56,714 bases of DNA from NCBI GenBank assembly GCA_944386365.1, contig CALXAT010000004.1, positions 1-56,714 of the forward strand, read 5' to 3'. Both the position numbers and the translations under genes were made by a program. Shown piece by piece: positions 27,398 through 36,170 of the stretch. Within the stretch, counting starts at the first letter, position 1. Each line of letters opens with the position of its first letter. The notes beneath the pieces were generated by a model. The model searched no databases and was not told the DNA's origin. It saw only the letters and a list, made by a program, of their open reading frames with translations. The DNA comes from an uncultured Clostridia bacterium (GTDB taxonomy: Bacteria; Bacillota; Clostridia; TANB77; CAG-508).

Positions 27398-30300
27398 TTA
27401 TAGTTTTCGCCTAATTTGTAAATATTCAATCTCTCTATCTTGTTGTTTTTGAGCCATATTAGTAGCTTGTTGTTCTGAATATCCTTTCTTTTTATAGATT
27501 TCTGTATCCTCTTTTCTCCAATCCTCTCTATCTTTTGGTTTCATTTTTTCCAAATCACCTTTTTTATCAATATTTGCTTGTAAAGCAATACCTTCTTCTC
27601 TTGACTTTATCTTTCCGTCTTTTAACATTTTTTCTATCGTTGCTATATCTTTTACATCTGTTACCTCATTTTTCAAATATTGATCAATAACTGGTGATTT
27701 TCCTTTATACAAATCTTTAGTACTAACAGAACCTATATATTTTTCCATTTCTTCTCTCTTTTCTACATCTTTCTTCCATTCTTTCATGTTCTTTTCTGCA
27801 ACATGTTGATCATACCTATCACCATAAAATTGTCTTTCTCTTGCAATTTGTGCTGCTGTTTTTGTATTAGATATATCTACACCAGATCTAGATGCAGCTA
27901 TTGCGGCTGCCGTTGCGGCTGCTCCACCACCATATGTAATTAAATTACTTGGATCACCTGATGCTACCGCTGCTCCAACACCAATTGCTCCTGCTGTTGC
28001 CCCTAACGCAGCTCCTGCAGCTGCTCTTACTGCCACATTTGGAGCCGCAGCAATTGCACCTCCTACTGTTCTTCTAGCAGCTCTTATTGCATTTCTTGTT
28101 CCTTGTTTTGCTGTATATTTTATTGCTCTTCCTGCACCTTTTATAAATTGTCCTTCTTTAGAATCTGCTAAATATCTAAATTTATCATTACTTTGTATTC
28201 CTCTCTTAACATTTCCTACTTTGTTTCCTATTGCTCTAGCTTTTCCTCCAACCCATTTTCTTGCACTTCCTGCATAACCTTTTATTTTTCTAACTGGTGT
28301 TCCAGCTTTACTATTTACAAATTTACGTCCTAAATCACCTGCTATACTATATTGTCTTGGAGAATCCAAACTTCCTGAATCTCCTGTGTCTCCGATTCCT
28401 CCATCATCTCCATCTGATAAACCTAGTCCTTTATTGTATTCTTTATCTTGAAGTGGATCATAATCCGGATCATACTCATCTGTCCATGGATTAAAATAAT
28501 CTCCATTTGCATTTTGTCCATATCCTTCACTTTTGTATTTATTCATTGCGTCTTCTTCATAATTAGTGTCTCCATCTTTTCCTCCGCCTAAGGCTTTAGC
28601 TAATGTTTCTTCACTATCAAAATTACTATTATATCCTATTCTAGAAGGTGCTCCTGATTCTCCATCAAGACCATTTGCACCATTTCCACCACCTTTTCCT
28701 CCTTTTCCTGGAGGTGCTCCATGTAATAATCTTTGTAATCCTGTATTGAACAAACCTGCGCCTACTGCAGCACCTGCCATTGATGGTGGTGTAGATGCTT
28801 TTTCAAATCCGAAGAAACTACGCATCAATTTTTCTGCTGGTATTAAAAATCCAATTGCAACTATTGAATATATTGGATTTTTACCTGCTAAGTTAAATGC
28901 TGATGTAACTAATATCGTATAGATTAATAAATGTAAAGGTTGAATTAATAAATTAAATACATATTCCTTTAACCATTTATTAAAAGCTTGTGCTTGTCCA
29001 TCACTTATTTTATCAATTGGATACGTTAATGCTACTAATGGTGCTATCATTGTTAAAAAGGCCATATATAGAACCCTTTTTAAATATGTAAATACAAAGA
29101 ATATAGTTAATATGGTTAATACAAAGAAACATATTCCATACCCTATAAATGATGAATCTCCATAACTCATTTCCGCTTGGATTCTTAATTGTCCCATTAA
29201 ATTGGTTGGCCACATTACATATTTTGATGTACCATCTCCATCTTCATTGGGTCCTTCTTCAACATAATCATTTTCTTCATCATCTGGATTATAATATCCT
29301 AAGTCTTCCATTTTTTCCATTATTTTTCCATCTTCATCTTCTTCTAATACTGCTGCATATGCTGTTGCTTTTGAACCAGATTGATTACTTGATGCTGCTA
29401 CTACTTTTGTGAATTGCTTTACAAGTGTTACAGAAAAAGCCATAATATAATGCATGAAAAACAATAAACATAAACTTACTAGCCAATCTATAAGCATTTG
29501 TTTATATTTAGCTTTATCTTGCGCTACTGTTGATAACAGCATTCTTATTCCTATATATAATAATACAGACATTGATAAAACAATCGCAATATTTCTTATT
29601 GCGTTATACCATTGACTAACTAGTGTCTGTAATTCTAATGCTGAATTCTGCTTTGAAGTTTTTATTAATTCTCCATCTTGTACTTTTTCATTAAAATCAT
29701 TATCATCATAATTGTCACTAACACTATTACCTTCTGCCGGATAAAAATAGCATTCTATTGTTCTATCACCAATTGTATCACTTAATTCACTATCTGTTTG
29801 ATTATTATTTATTTCTATACTACTTCCATCATCAAGTCTGGCATAAATGCTTTGAACAGGATTAAAGAAATCTATATCAAAAAGTAATATTTGCCCCTTA
29901 AATATTTCTTCTGGTGATATTGAATATACAGGAAGTACTAAATCTTCTGGATACATACTGCTATGAAAAGCAACACCTGCAACTACTCCTGCTGTTATCG
30001 AAACAAGTACCGCTCCCGTTCCAATTGAAGCTGTAACCGTTGCTCCTATAACAATTCCTGCTATTGCAGCCGCTGCGCCTGCAGTAAATGCTATTAACAA
30101 TACAGCTGCAATTGCTACAACAATTCCTACTAAAATAGATGCTAATTCATCCCAAAATCCTTCATTCATATCTATACGAATTACCGAATCATTTTGTCCC
30201 ATGATTACTTTATGTGTAATATTAACAATTCCGGTCACCTAAAGCCACAATTAATTGCATGATTGGACTTAATAGTATTCCTCCATAATCTGTATCATCT

Positions 30301-30398
30301 GCTTTTACTGGTGTTGCAAATCCAAATTGGAAAAGCAATACCATAAGGAGCATGATGACTATTTTTTTCCAAATCTTTTTATTTTCAAAAAATTTCAT
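27398..30398 (-). CDS. VirB6/TrbL-like T4SS channel protein, read through a +1 frameshift
   Basis: Polytopic inner-membrane T4SS component. An ATG at 30398 (behind GGAGGAAAAA) starts a signal-like helix (IVIMLLMVLLFQFGFATPVKA) and 55 codons ending ...IVALGD. There the zero frame meets CGG and stops four codons later. Skipping the C gives GD-GIVNITHKVIMGQ and an uninterrupted frame to 27398, about 999 residues in all. Helices cluster near 90-150 and 260-560, followed by a Gly-rich linker (GAPPGKGGKGGGNGANG) and an Ala-rich helical tail, as in Gram-positive VirB6 proteins (PrgH type). Alternative: restart at the GTG at 30238, which would lose the signal helix. Confidence 0.8.
30228..30236 (-). 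other. +1 frameshift site GAC-C-GGA in virB6-like gene
   Basis: Zero-frame codons on the minus strand are GAC CGG AAT TGT TAA. Skipping the C gives GAC GGA ATT GTT, i.e. the expected continuous DGIVNI. Same C-GGA form as in walJ and mnmE. Confidence 0.75.
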
Positions 30399-30413
30399 TT
30401 TTTCCTCCAACTA

Positions 30414-32363
30414 TTAATCTTGTTTTCTTTGTGCTAATTTATTTAAATTTGTTTCAACAAATTCAAATTCTTTTCTCGTTGGTACAATTTTTAATATAGC
30501 AGTATCTGCTCCTACCTTTAGTAGGCCTTCACCTTTTTGACAAGTAACTAAAAAGTTTGCTTCTCCTTCAGATAATTTAAATACTTCTTTTAAGTATTGT
30601 ATTTCTGATTTATCTTGTGCTAAAAATAATTTTGTATCTGATGATGTTAAAACGGCTTGTGCTTCTGGTTTTTCATAAAAGTCTTGGAATCTTTGAGATA
30701 TGATTGCTAAAGATACATTTCTTTTTCTGGCACGTCTAGCCATTTTATTTAAAAAGTCTACGGCTTCTGGATATGGCAATAACATCCATGCCTCATCCAC
30801 TAAAACTCTTTTTTGCGTAGCTTTTTTTCTATCTTCACTATTTTTCTTAACAAATTTTTCCCAAATCCATGAAAGTAAAATTTGTTGTGCTAATGGTCTT
30901 GCAAATCTTTCCTCTAGCTGTGATATATCCAAATTGATAAATGGTGCACCCTCTAATAAATCAAATGTAGATTGTCCATCAAAGTATGCCATTTGTCCAT
31001 CAAAATCCCTAACATATTGTTTCATAACTTTTAATAAATAACTATAATGGAATTGATAATCTGGATTTTTGTTATCTCTAGCTTTTTCTTGAATTCTTCT
31101 ATACCAACTCCCTATTGTTGGCATATCCTTTTTCTCTTTTTCAAATAAATTATCTCCATTTAATCCCATGTTAGCAGTTTTGTATAAACTATTTGGATTA
31201 TTGGTAATTCCCAAGCTTGCATATTCTTCGGCTACGGATTCTGCAATGATTTGTTTTGTTAACTCATTTACTTCTGTACTTCTTGTACTTCCTTTTGCCA
31301 TTGTAAGTAAAGCTTGCGTAACATCTTCTACCTTATTTTCAATATTTAATACAGTTCTTTCTTTTCCTGTTATTTCGTCTTTTACTCTTTCCACTTCTAT
31401 ATCAAATAAGTTAATAATTGTTTGAGAATTAGGGCTAATAACAACATTAATTCCTCCTAAACTTTCAGCAACAATTGTATACTCACCTTCTGCATCAAGT
31501 GCTAAACTTTCTATTCCCATTAAAACGGATGATCTAGATACCAATGTTTTCATTGTAACAGATTTTCCGGCACCAGATTTAGCAAATATAACCATGTTAT
31601 AATTTGTTAAAGATGGGTGGAAATTATCAAATAATATTGGTGTTCCTGTTTGTTTATTAAAACCTAATGGAACGCCTGTTGCATGTCCTACTTCTGAAGT
31701 TGTAAATGGAAATACTGTTCCCATTGAGTTTCTGTCAAATGTATGTGTTTTCTTTACTTTATCTTCTAATAATGGAAGATTAGATTGAAAAGCTTCTTCT
31801 TGCATTCCCCATGCTGTTTTTATATTTACTAATGTTTTTGACATTTCAGAAGTCAACATCTTTGTATCTCTATCTAGTTCATCTAAATTATATGCAAAAA
31901 GTGTTGCAATAACAGAAGCTTCATATAATTTATTAAATCCTGCTGCAATTTCATCTCTCAATTGTTCTGCTTCCATTCTCTTTTGTGTTATTGTACTTTC
32001 TCTATTAATATTTCCCTTATCCATTGCTACAATTCTTTCAGTCTCTAATTCATTGATAACTCTATTTAATTCATTTTGTGATCTTTCTTCCTTTATAGGG
32101 TTTATGTATATGGATGTATTAATATCTCCGAAAAGATACAAGTCTCTGAATAATTCTGGGAAAGTACACATTCTTGGTAATTGTGAAACGAAAAAGCTTC
32201 TAGCATATCTTTTCGTATTAGAGATAATTTCTAAATGATCTATATTACTAGCATCTATTCCAGATGGTGCTATTAATTCTTTAATGGTTTTCTTTCTTAG
32301 AAAATCAAATTTTTCCTTTTTTATAGGTTCTTCTTTGACTGTTTCTTTCTTTTTACCAAACAT
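30414..32363 (-). CDS. virB4: VirB4-like T4SS ATPase, ATPase half
   Basis: A 649-residue energising ATPase of the T4SS (PrgJ/TraC/VirB4 family). Walker A is FAKSGAGKSVTMK (near 265-277). Walker B is KRVLVDEAWMLL (near 545), followed by the RRARKRNVSLAIISQRFQDF segment and a late FLAQDKSEIQYLKEVFKLSE motif. The N-terminal 200 residues contain the second half of the usual VirB4 N-domain, including a coiled segment. The first part of the N-domain is encoded by the gene just upstream (12-base gap with its own GGAGGAAG), so VirB4 is genuinely split into two genes here, unlike the CGG frameshift cases. Confidence 0.9.
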   Translation of the reverse strand: MFGKKKETVKEEPIKKEKFDFLRKKTIKELIAPSGIDASNIDHLEIISNTKRYARSFFVSQLPRMCTFPELFRDLYLFGDINTSIYINPIKEERSQNELNRVINELETERIVAMDKGNINRESTITQKRMEAEQLRDEIAAGFNKLYEASVIATLFAYNLDELDRDTKMLTSEMSKTLVNIKTAWGMQEEAFQSNLPLLEDKVKKTHTFDRNSMGTVFPFTTSEVGHATGVPLGFNKQTGTPILFDNFHPSLTNYNMVIFAKSGAGKSVTMKTLVSRSSVLMGIESLALDAEGEYTIVAESLGGINVVISPNSQTIINLFDIEVERVKDEITGKERTVLNIENKVEDVTQALLTMAKGSTRSTEVNELTKQIIAESVAEEYASLGITNNPNSLYKTANMGLNGDNLFEKEKKDMPTIGSWYRRIQEKARDNKNPDYQFHYSYLLKVMKQYVRDFDGQMAYFDGQSTFDLLEGAPFINLDISQLEERFARPLAQQILLSWIWEKFVKKNSEDRKKATQKRVLVDEAWMLLPYPEAVDFLNKMARRARKRNVSLAIISQRFQDFYEKPEAQAVLTSSDTKLFLAQDKSEIQYLKEVFKLSEGEANFLVTCQKGEGLLKVGADTAILKIVPTRKEFEFVETNLNKLAQRKQD

Positions 32364-32375
32364 TTTTCTTCCTCC

Positions 32376-33536
32376 TTATTCAGTTTTCTCTTTATCAATA
32401 ATTGTCTTTGCATCTTCAACAACATCTTCCCCTAAAATCTCCTCATTCTCATCTAGTAAACTTTTTGCCATAACATCTATTAGTTCATTCATTCTTTCTT
32501 CTTTTTGTTTTACTCTTCTTAATTTATCTTGATTCATCATAGCCTCTATTGCTGCTTCATTTGCTTTAATATTCGCTTTAGTTTGTACTTCCGTATCAAT
32601 TTCTTTCATTCTCTTATCTAATACATTTTTAGCAGTTGAATATAAATCATCAACCCCTGCTCTTAAAGCGTTTTCTAATGGATAGTTTTCTGATTCGTCT
32701 CTATTATATGCTATGTATAGTAATTCTGCTAATTCCTCGCTATCTAATACTTTTCCTGAAACGTCACATACCCCTAAAGAATTAATTAAAGCTTGCGCCT
32801 TTGTATATAAATCAGAAAATGCCATACTTTTTATTTCCTCTGTATCATATCCTCCATTTGAGTTCTCTTCTGGAACATATGAAATAATAACATAGTAATG
32901 TTTTTTTAGAATATTTTTATTAAGATTCATCTTTTCTGTATTATTGATAATATCTAAACCATATTCATATAAATTTTGTGCCTTTACTAATTCAAATCTA
33001 GCATTATTTATTTCTTTTTCAGTATATCCATCTGAATTAAGCATTGAATTATATTCCATTTGTTTTCGCATATATTCATCTCTTATATGATTTACTCTCT
33101 CTTTATATCTGCTAATACTGCTTCCTAAATTAACTGTTCTTGTTTGGATATATAATTGTATAGGATATCTTAATGTATTTAAGAATTGTAAAAATCCTTG
33201 TTCAACACTATTTTTCTCTAATCCAGACATCAAATCATAATTAACACCTTGGCATTCAATTACCATGATATATTGTCTTCCTTTTTTTCTAATAATCATG
33301 TTATCTTCTATTTTGTCAAATTCCATGAAATCAAATATTGAATTTTTGGTATATTCAATATCTTTTTTAACATTTTTACTTTCATTTGGTAAGTCTTTAT
33401 TTCCTATATTTTTTGCTTTATCTTTATTTTTTTCTTTAAGCATTAATACAACAAGCACAACTAATAATATAAAAAATATTACGACTAATGTTACTAAACT
33501 AATTGTTAAAAAGCTACTTATTTGGTTATCACTCAT
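32376..33536 (-). CDS. VirB4 N-terminal-domain protein with membrane anchor
   Basis: A 386-residue protein. Residues 10-33 form a membrane helix. The segment from about 65 (FMEFDKIEDNMIIRKKGRQYIMVIECQGVNYDLMSGLEKNSVEQGFLQFLNTLRYPIQLYIQTR) is the TraC/VirB4 N-domain that normally precedes the ATPase domain in one chain. A long charged coiled region follows (RMKEIDTEVQTKANIKANEAAIEAMMNQDKLRRVKQKEERMNEL), which may tether the ATPase protein. It overlaps the end of the PrgI gene by eight bases and is followed by the ATPase gene, so the three are coupled. Confidence 0.8.
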   Translation of the reverse strand: MSDNQISSFLTISLVTLVVIFFILLVVLVVLMLKEKNKDKAKNIGNKDLPNESKNVKKDIEYTKNSIFDFMEFDKIEDNMIIRKKGRQYIMVIECQGVNYDLMSGLEKNSVEQGFLQFLNTLRYPIQLYIQTRTVNLGSSISRYKERVNHIRDEYMRKQMEYNSMLNSDGYTEKEINNARFELVKAQNLYEYGLDIINNTEKMNLNKNILKKHYYVIISYVPEENSNGGYDTEEIKSMAFSDLYTKAQALINSLGVCDVSGKVLDSEELAELLYIAYNRDESENYPLENALRAGVDDLYSTAKNVLDKRMKEIDTEVQTKANIKANEAAIEAMMNQDKLRRVKQKEERMNELIDVMAKSLLDENEEILGEDVVEDAKTIIDKEKTE

Positions 33537-33876
33537 GATTTGTATCCTCCTCTTTCCATATATACACTCTATTTTTCTTCTTTTTAAATTTTATCCATCT
33601 TTTAGCAACATCATCTATATTTTCCCCACCGGTTTTTCTTGAAAATTCGAACTTTTTATTATCTGGTATTTTAAAAGTTCCTATAGCAAACCCAATGGCA
33701 CCACATACAACATCTGCAAGAATTCCAATAAATTGCATTCCTAAAACTTTGAATATGAAATAGAATATTAAACCTATTCCCATACCAACAATTGTATAAA
33801 TTAATGCTTTGGTAGAAAAAATATATAATATTCTACTTTCCCCTTTATAATTCCTAGGTATTTCATATGTTTTCAT
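33529..33876 (-). CDS. prgI: PrgI-family (VirB3-like) T4SS protein
   Basis: A 115-residue protein beginning with the PrgI family signature YEIPRNYKGESRIL. Two adjacent membrane helices (about 25-45 and 52-72) and a short basic tail (KFEFSRKTGGENIDDVAKRWIKFKKKK) follow. PrgI proteins are the VirB3 counterparts that couple VirB4 to the membrane channel. It stops with TGA. It starts the operon that runs PrgI, VirB4-N, VirB4, VirB6, VirB8-like, hydrolase, VirB8-like. The 210-base gap upstream separates it from the pilin operon; a TATAAT-like -10 is visible there but no clear -35. Confidence 0.85.
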   Translation of the reverse strand: MKTYEIPRNYKGESRILYIFSTKALIYTIVGMGIGLIFYFIFKVLGMQFIGILADVVCGAIGFAIGTFKIPDNKKFEFSRKTGGENIDDVAKRWIKFKKKKNRVYIWKEEDTNHE

Positions 33877-34040
33877 TTGTTTTTCACTCCTTTACCCATT
33901 AACTCCGATTATATATAATTATAACATAAATATCTCTTAAAAAGTATATATTTCTACAAAAAAAAAGATTTTTAATTATATTGTAACTTGAATGTAATAT
34001 TGCTGACACATTCTAGTAAAGTTATGTATACTTTTAGACA

Positions 34041-34075
34041 AAAAATAAAACTTGGTTTTTTATAAACCAAGTTCT
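34041..34075 (-). terminator. Terminator of the pilin operon
   Basis: AACTTGGTT and AACCAAGTT (34049-34073) form a 9-bp stem. On the minus strand it is followed by a T-rich tract (TTATTTTTTG). It ends the four-pilin unit before the PrgI operon. Confidence 0.85.
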
Positions 34076-34088
34076 ATTTTTATATTTT

Positions 34089-34448
34089 TTAATTACCCAA
34101 ACTTGTTGTAAAGTTGAATACAACTGTTGCAATAGTTGAAGCCGCAAATACAAATGCTGCACCAATAATATATGGTAATAAAGTCTTTTTGTATTCTGCC
34201 TTTTCTTCTGCACTACCCATCATGTATTTTAAACCTAATATAACTAAAACGATAACTGATGCAATTGATCCTACTGTACTTACAATTTGAATAATTTGGT
34301 TACCTATTTTATTAATTGAAGTAACAGATGCTCCTCCACCAGTATATGATCCTGGTGCAACTCCTGATGATGCTGCATTAACAGTTACAGTTAAAGCTAC
34401 TAATAATATTATCATTGCAATTAATATTATTTTTACAGTTTTTTTCAT
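34089..34448 (-). CDS. VirB2-like pilin, copy 4
   Basis: A 119-residue protein: signal-like helix with AIILLVALTVTVNAASS, short extracellular segment, then the shared core QIIQIVSTVGSIASVIVLVILGLKYMMGSAEEKAEYKKTLLPYIIGAAFVFAAS. That core is two membrane helices joined by a small charged cytosolic loop. This is the TrbC/VirB2 pilin pattern of Gram-positive T4SS. It is the last of four tandem paralogues and the closest in sequence to copy 3. Its end VVFNFTTSLGN lies just before the operon terminator. Confidence 0.8.
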   Translation of the reverse strand: MKKTVKIILIAMIILLVALTVTVNAASSGVAPGSYTGGGASVTSINKIGNQIIQIVSTVGSIASVIVLVILGLKYMMGSAEEKAEYKKTLLPYIIGAAFVFAASTIATVVFNFTTSLGN

Positions 34449-34524
34449 GGCTTTTCCTCCTTTTATTTGTATATTCTTTTGTACTTTAGGTATACAATTC
34501 TTAGATAATTTTATTATAGCATAC

Positions 34525-34869
34525 TTAAATATTTATTGCAACTTGATAGATAATATTTGCTATATTTGAAGCTGCAAATACAAAAGCTGCTCCAATTAAA
34601 TATGGTAATAAAGAACTTTTATATTCTGCTCTTTCTTCAACGCTACCTAACATATATTTCATACCTAAAACAATAATTACAATTACAGATATTATTGATC
34701 CTACTGTACTTACAATTTGTACTATTTTATTTCCTGCTTTTTGCATTTCACTTGTGCTTGCTGTATTTCCACTTAGATTTCCAATAGAAAATGCACTAAC
34801 ACTACTTCCTAATAAAAATAGAATCAATAAAAAAACTAATCCAATATAGTATATTTTTTTTATTTTCAT
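34525..34869 (-). CDS. VirB2-like pilin, copy 3
   Basis: A 114-residue paralogue with a signal helix (YYIGLVFLLILFLLGSSVSAFS) and the core QIVSTVGSIISVIVIIVLGMKYMLGSVEERAEYKSSLLPYLIGAAFVFAASNIA. The extracellular N-part of about 20 residues is the part that differs most from copy 4. About 75 bases separate it from copy 4. Ribosome binding site AGGAGG-type (ATAGGAGGATATCA). Confidence 0.8.
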   Translation of the reverse strand: MKIKKIYYIGLVFLLILFLLGSSVSAFSIGNLSGNTASTSEMQKAGNKIVQIVSTVGSIISVIVIIVLGMKYMLGSVEERAEYKSSLLPYLIGAAFVFAASNIANIIYQVAINI

Positions 34870-34882
34870 TGATATCCTCCTA

Positions 34883-35272
34883 TTATTGAATTATATTTAT
34901 TACTATCTTCCATATTGTAAATGCACCAAACGTAATAACACAGGCTACAACATATGGTATTAATGTTTCTTTTATATCTGCCTTTTCTTCTGAAGTTGCT
35001 ACCATATATTTAATTCCTAACATTATCCCTACTACAACTGCAATTACCATACTGATAGCTAATAATATATTGTATATAAAATCTGATGTCTCTCCTAATT
35101 TTGTATTATCTATTGTAGTAGATGTTGATGTACCTTTACTCAAAAAGCTATCTGCTCCGCCTATTATACCATCTATACTTAATGCTTTTACATTACATGG
35201 ATAAATCCATAATATAATCATAATAAGAAATAGAATTAATACTATGTTAAAAATTAATGACTTTTTATTCAT
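34883..35272 (-). CDS. VirB2-like pilin, copy 2 (divergent)
   Basis: A 129-residue protein with the same plan: signal helix (FNIVLILFLIMIILWIYPCNVKALS), extracellular segment of about 35 residues, then ILLAISMVIAVVVGIMLGIKYMVATSEEKADIKETLIPYVVACVITFGAFTIW. The loop EEKADIKETLIPYV is recognisably the pilin loop, but the helices are the most divergent of the four. A functional difference, such as a capping or minor pilin, is possible but inferred. Confidence 0.78.
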   Translation of the reverse strand: MNKKSLIFNIVLILFLIMIILWIYPCNVKALSIDGIIGGADSFLSKGTSTSTTIDNTKLGETSDFIYNILLAISMVIAVVVGIMLGIKYMVATSEEKADIKETLIPYVVACVITFGAFTIWKIVINIIQ

Positions 35273-35299
35273 CTATATCCCCCCCATTTCTTATTATTT

Positions 35300-35674
35300 T
35301 TAAAAAGCGCTTACTATACTTTGTATAAGTGCTAATATATTTGTTATTCCAAAAACCATTACCGCCCCAATAAGATATGGTTTCATGGTTTTTTTGTATT
35401 CCGCTTTTTCTTCTACACTTCCAAGCATATATTTTATTCCTATAATAATTAAAGCAATGACTGAAGTTATTGATCCTATAATTTGAACCATTCCTATTAG
35501 TTTATTTGCTAAATTTAGGAATTTAGTTCCTCCTGTTACATTAGTGGTAGAATTCGGTTTCCAATCATCTGGATTAAAAGCTGCTTGTACTTGAGTTGTA
35601 AAAAGAATAATGGTCATACATACTAATAAAATAATAATGAAAGCATTTATTATTTTTTTATCTTTCTTTTCCAT
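35300..35674 (-). CDS. VirB2-like pilin, copy 1
   Basis: A 124-residue protein, first of the tandem set. Signal helix IIILLVCMTIILFTTQVQAAF, extracellular segment with Asn/Thr-rich NSTTNVTGGTKFLN, then core MVQIIGSITSVIALIIIGIKYMLGSVEEKAEYKKTMKPYLIGAVMVFGITNILA. Directly behind a good promoter; ribosome binding site AAAGGATGGTGG. Confidence 0.8.
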   Translation of the reverse strand: MEKKDKKIINAFIIILLVCMTIILFTTQVQAAFNPDDWKPNSTTNVTGGTKFLNLANKLIGMVQIIGSITSVIALIIIGIKYMLGSVEEKAEYKKTMKPYLIGAVMVFGITNILALIQSIVSAF

Positions 35675-35712
35675 TTTACCACCATCCTTTTTTAGACATA
35701 ATTCTTTATTTA

Positions 35713-35741
35713 ATTATACCTTATTTTTTTTATTTTAGCAA
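35713..35741 (-). promoter_or_regulatory. Promoter of the pilin operon
   Basis: On the minus strand TTGCTA (35736-35741), a 17-base spacer and TATAAT (35713-35718) lie about 40 bases upstream of pilin copy 1. Confidence 0.65.
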
Positions 35742-35805
35742 TATATACGAATATTTTTTATATTATTACAAATTCGTTTTTTTGTAAATATCTTTTTATA
35801 AAAAA

Positions 35806-35842
35806 AAATTCTTAAAACATCTCAAATATGTTTTAAGAATTT
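35806..35842 (-). terminator. Terminator of the tRNA-Ser unit
   Basis: AAATTCTTAAAACAT and ATGTTTTAAGAATTT form a long perfect stem, followed on the minus strand by nine T residues. It directly abuts the CCA end of tRNA-Ser(GCU). Confidence 0.9.
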
Positions 35843-35932
35843 TGGCGGAGAAAGAGGGGTTCGAACCCTCGCGTCCCTTACGGGACCTAACAGTTTAGCA
35901 AACTGTCCCCTTCACCACTTGGGTATTTCTCC
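35843..35932 (-). tRNA. tRNA-Ser(GCU)
   Basis: About 90 nt with the long variable arm of serine tRNAs (GGTCCCGTAAGGGAC). Anticodon loop TTGCTAA, T-loop GTTCGAA, acceptor GGAGAAA pairing with TTTCTCC, discriminator G and encoded CCA. It reads AGU/AGC. It borders the T4SS cluster, a location where integrative elements often insert, but no attachment repeat was seen. Confidence 0.93.
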
Positions 35933-35944
35933 ATTTATATATTA

Positions 35945-35974
35945 AAAGTTAGATATATTTAGATATCTAACTTT
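35945..35974. terminator. Hairpin between the two tRNA-Ser genes
   Basis: AAAGTTAGATAT (35945-35956) and ATATCTAACTTT (35963-35974) form a perfect 12-bp stem with a six-base loop. It may terminate or help process the tRNA transcript. Confidence 0.5.
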
Positions 35975-35983
35975 ATATTTATT

Positions 35984-36075
<92 letters not shown>

Positions 36076-36170
36076 ATGTCTGAAAGACATTTTTTATATT
36101 AACACATTTTTTATCCATTTGTCAATAGTTATTTAAATTTATTATTTATTTTTTACATATTTATGCATAC

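Noticed and set aside
9726..33531. Possible UGA recoding as tryptophan
   Set aside because: spmA and prgI end in TGA at natural overlaps with the next gene, so UGA is a stop.
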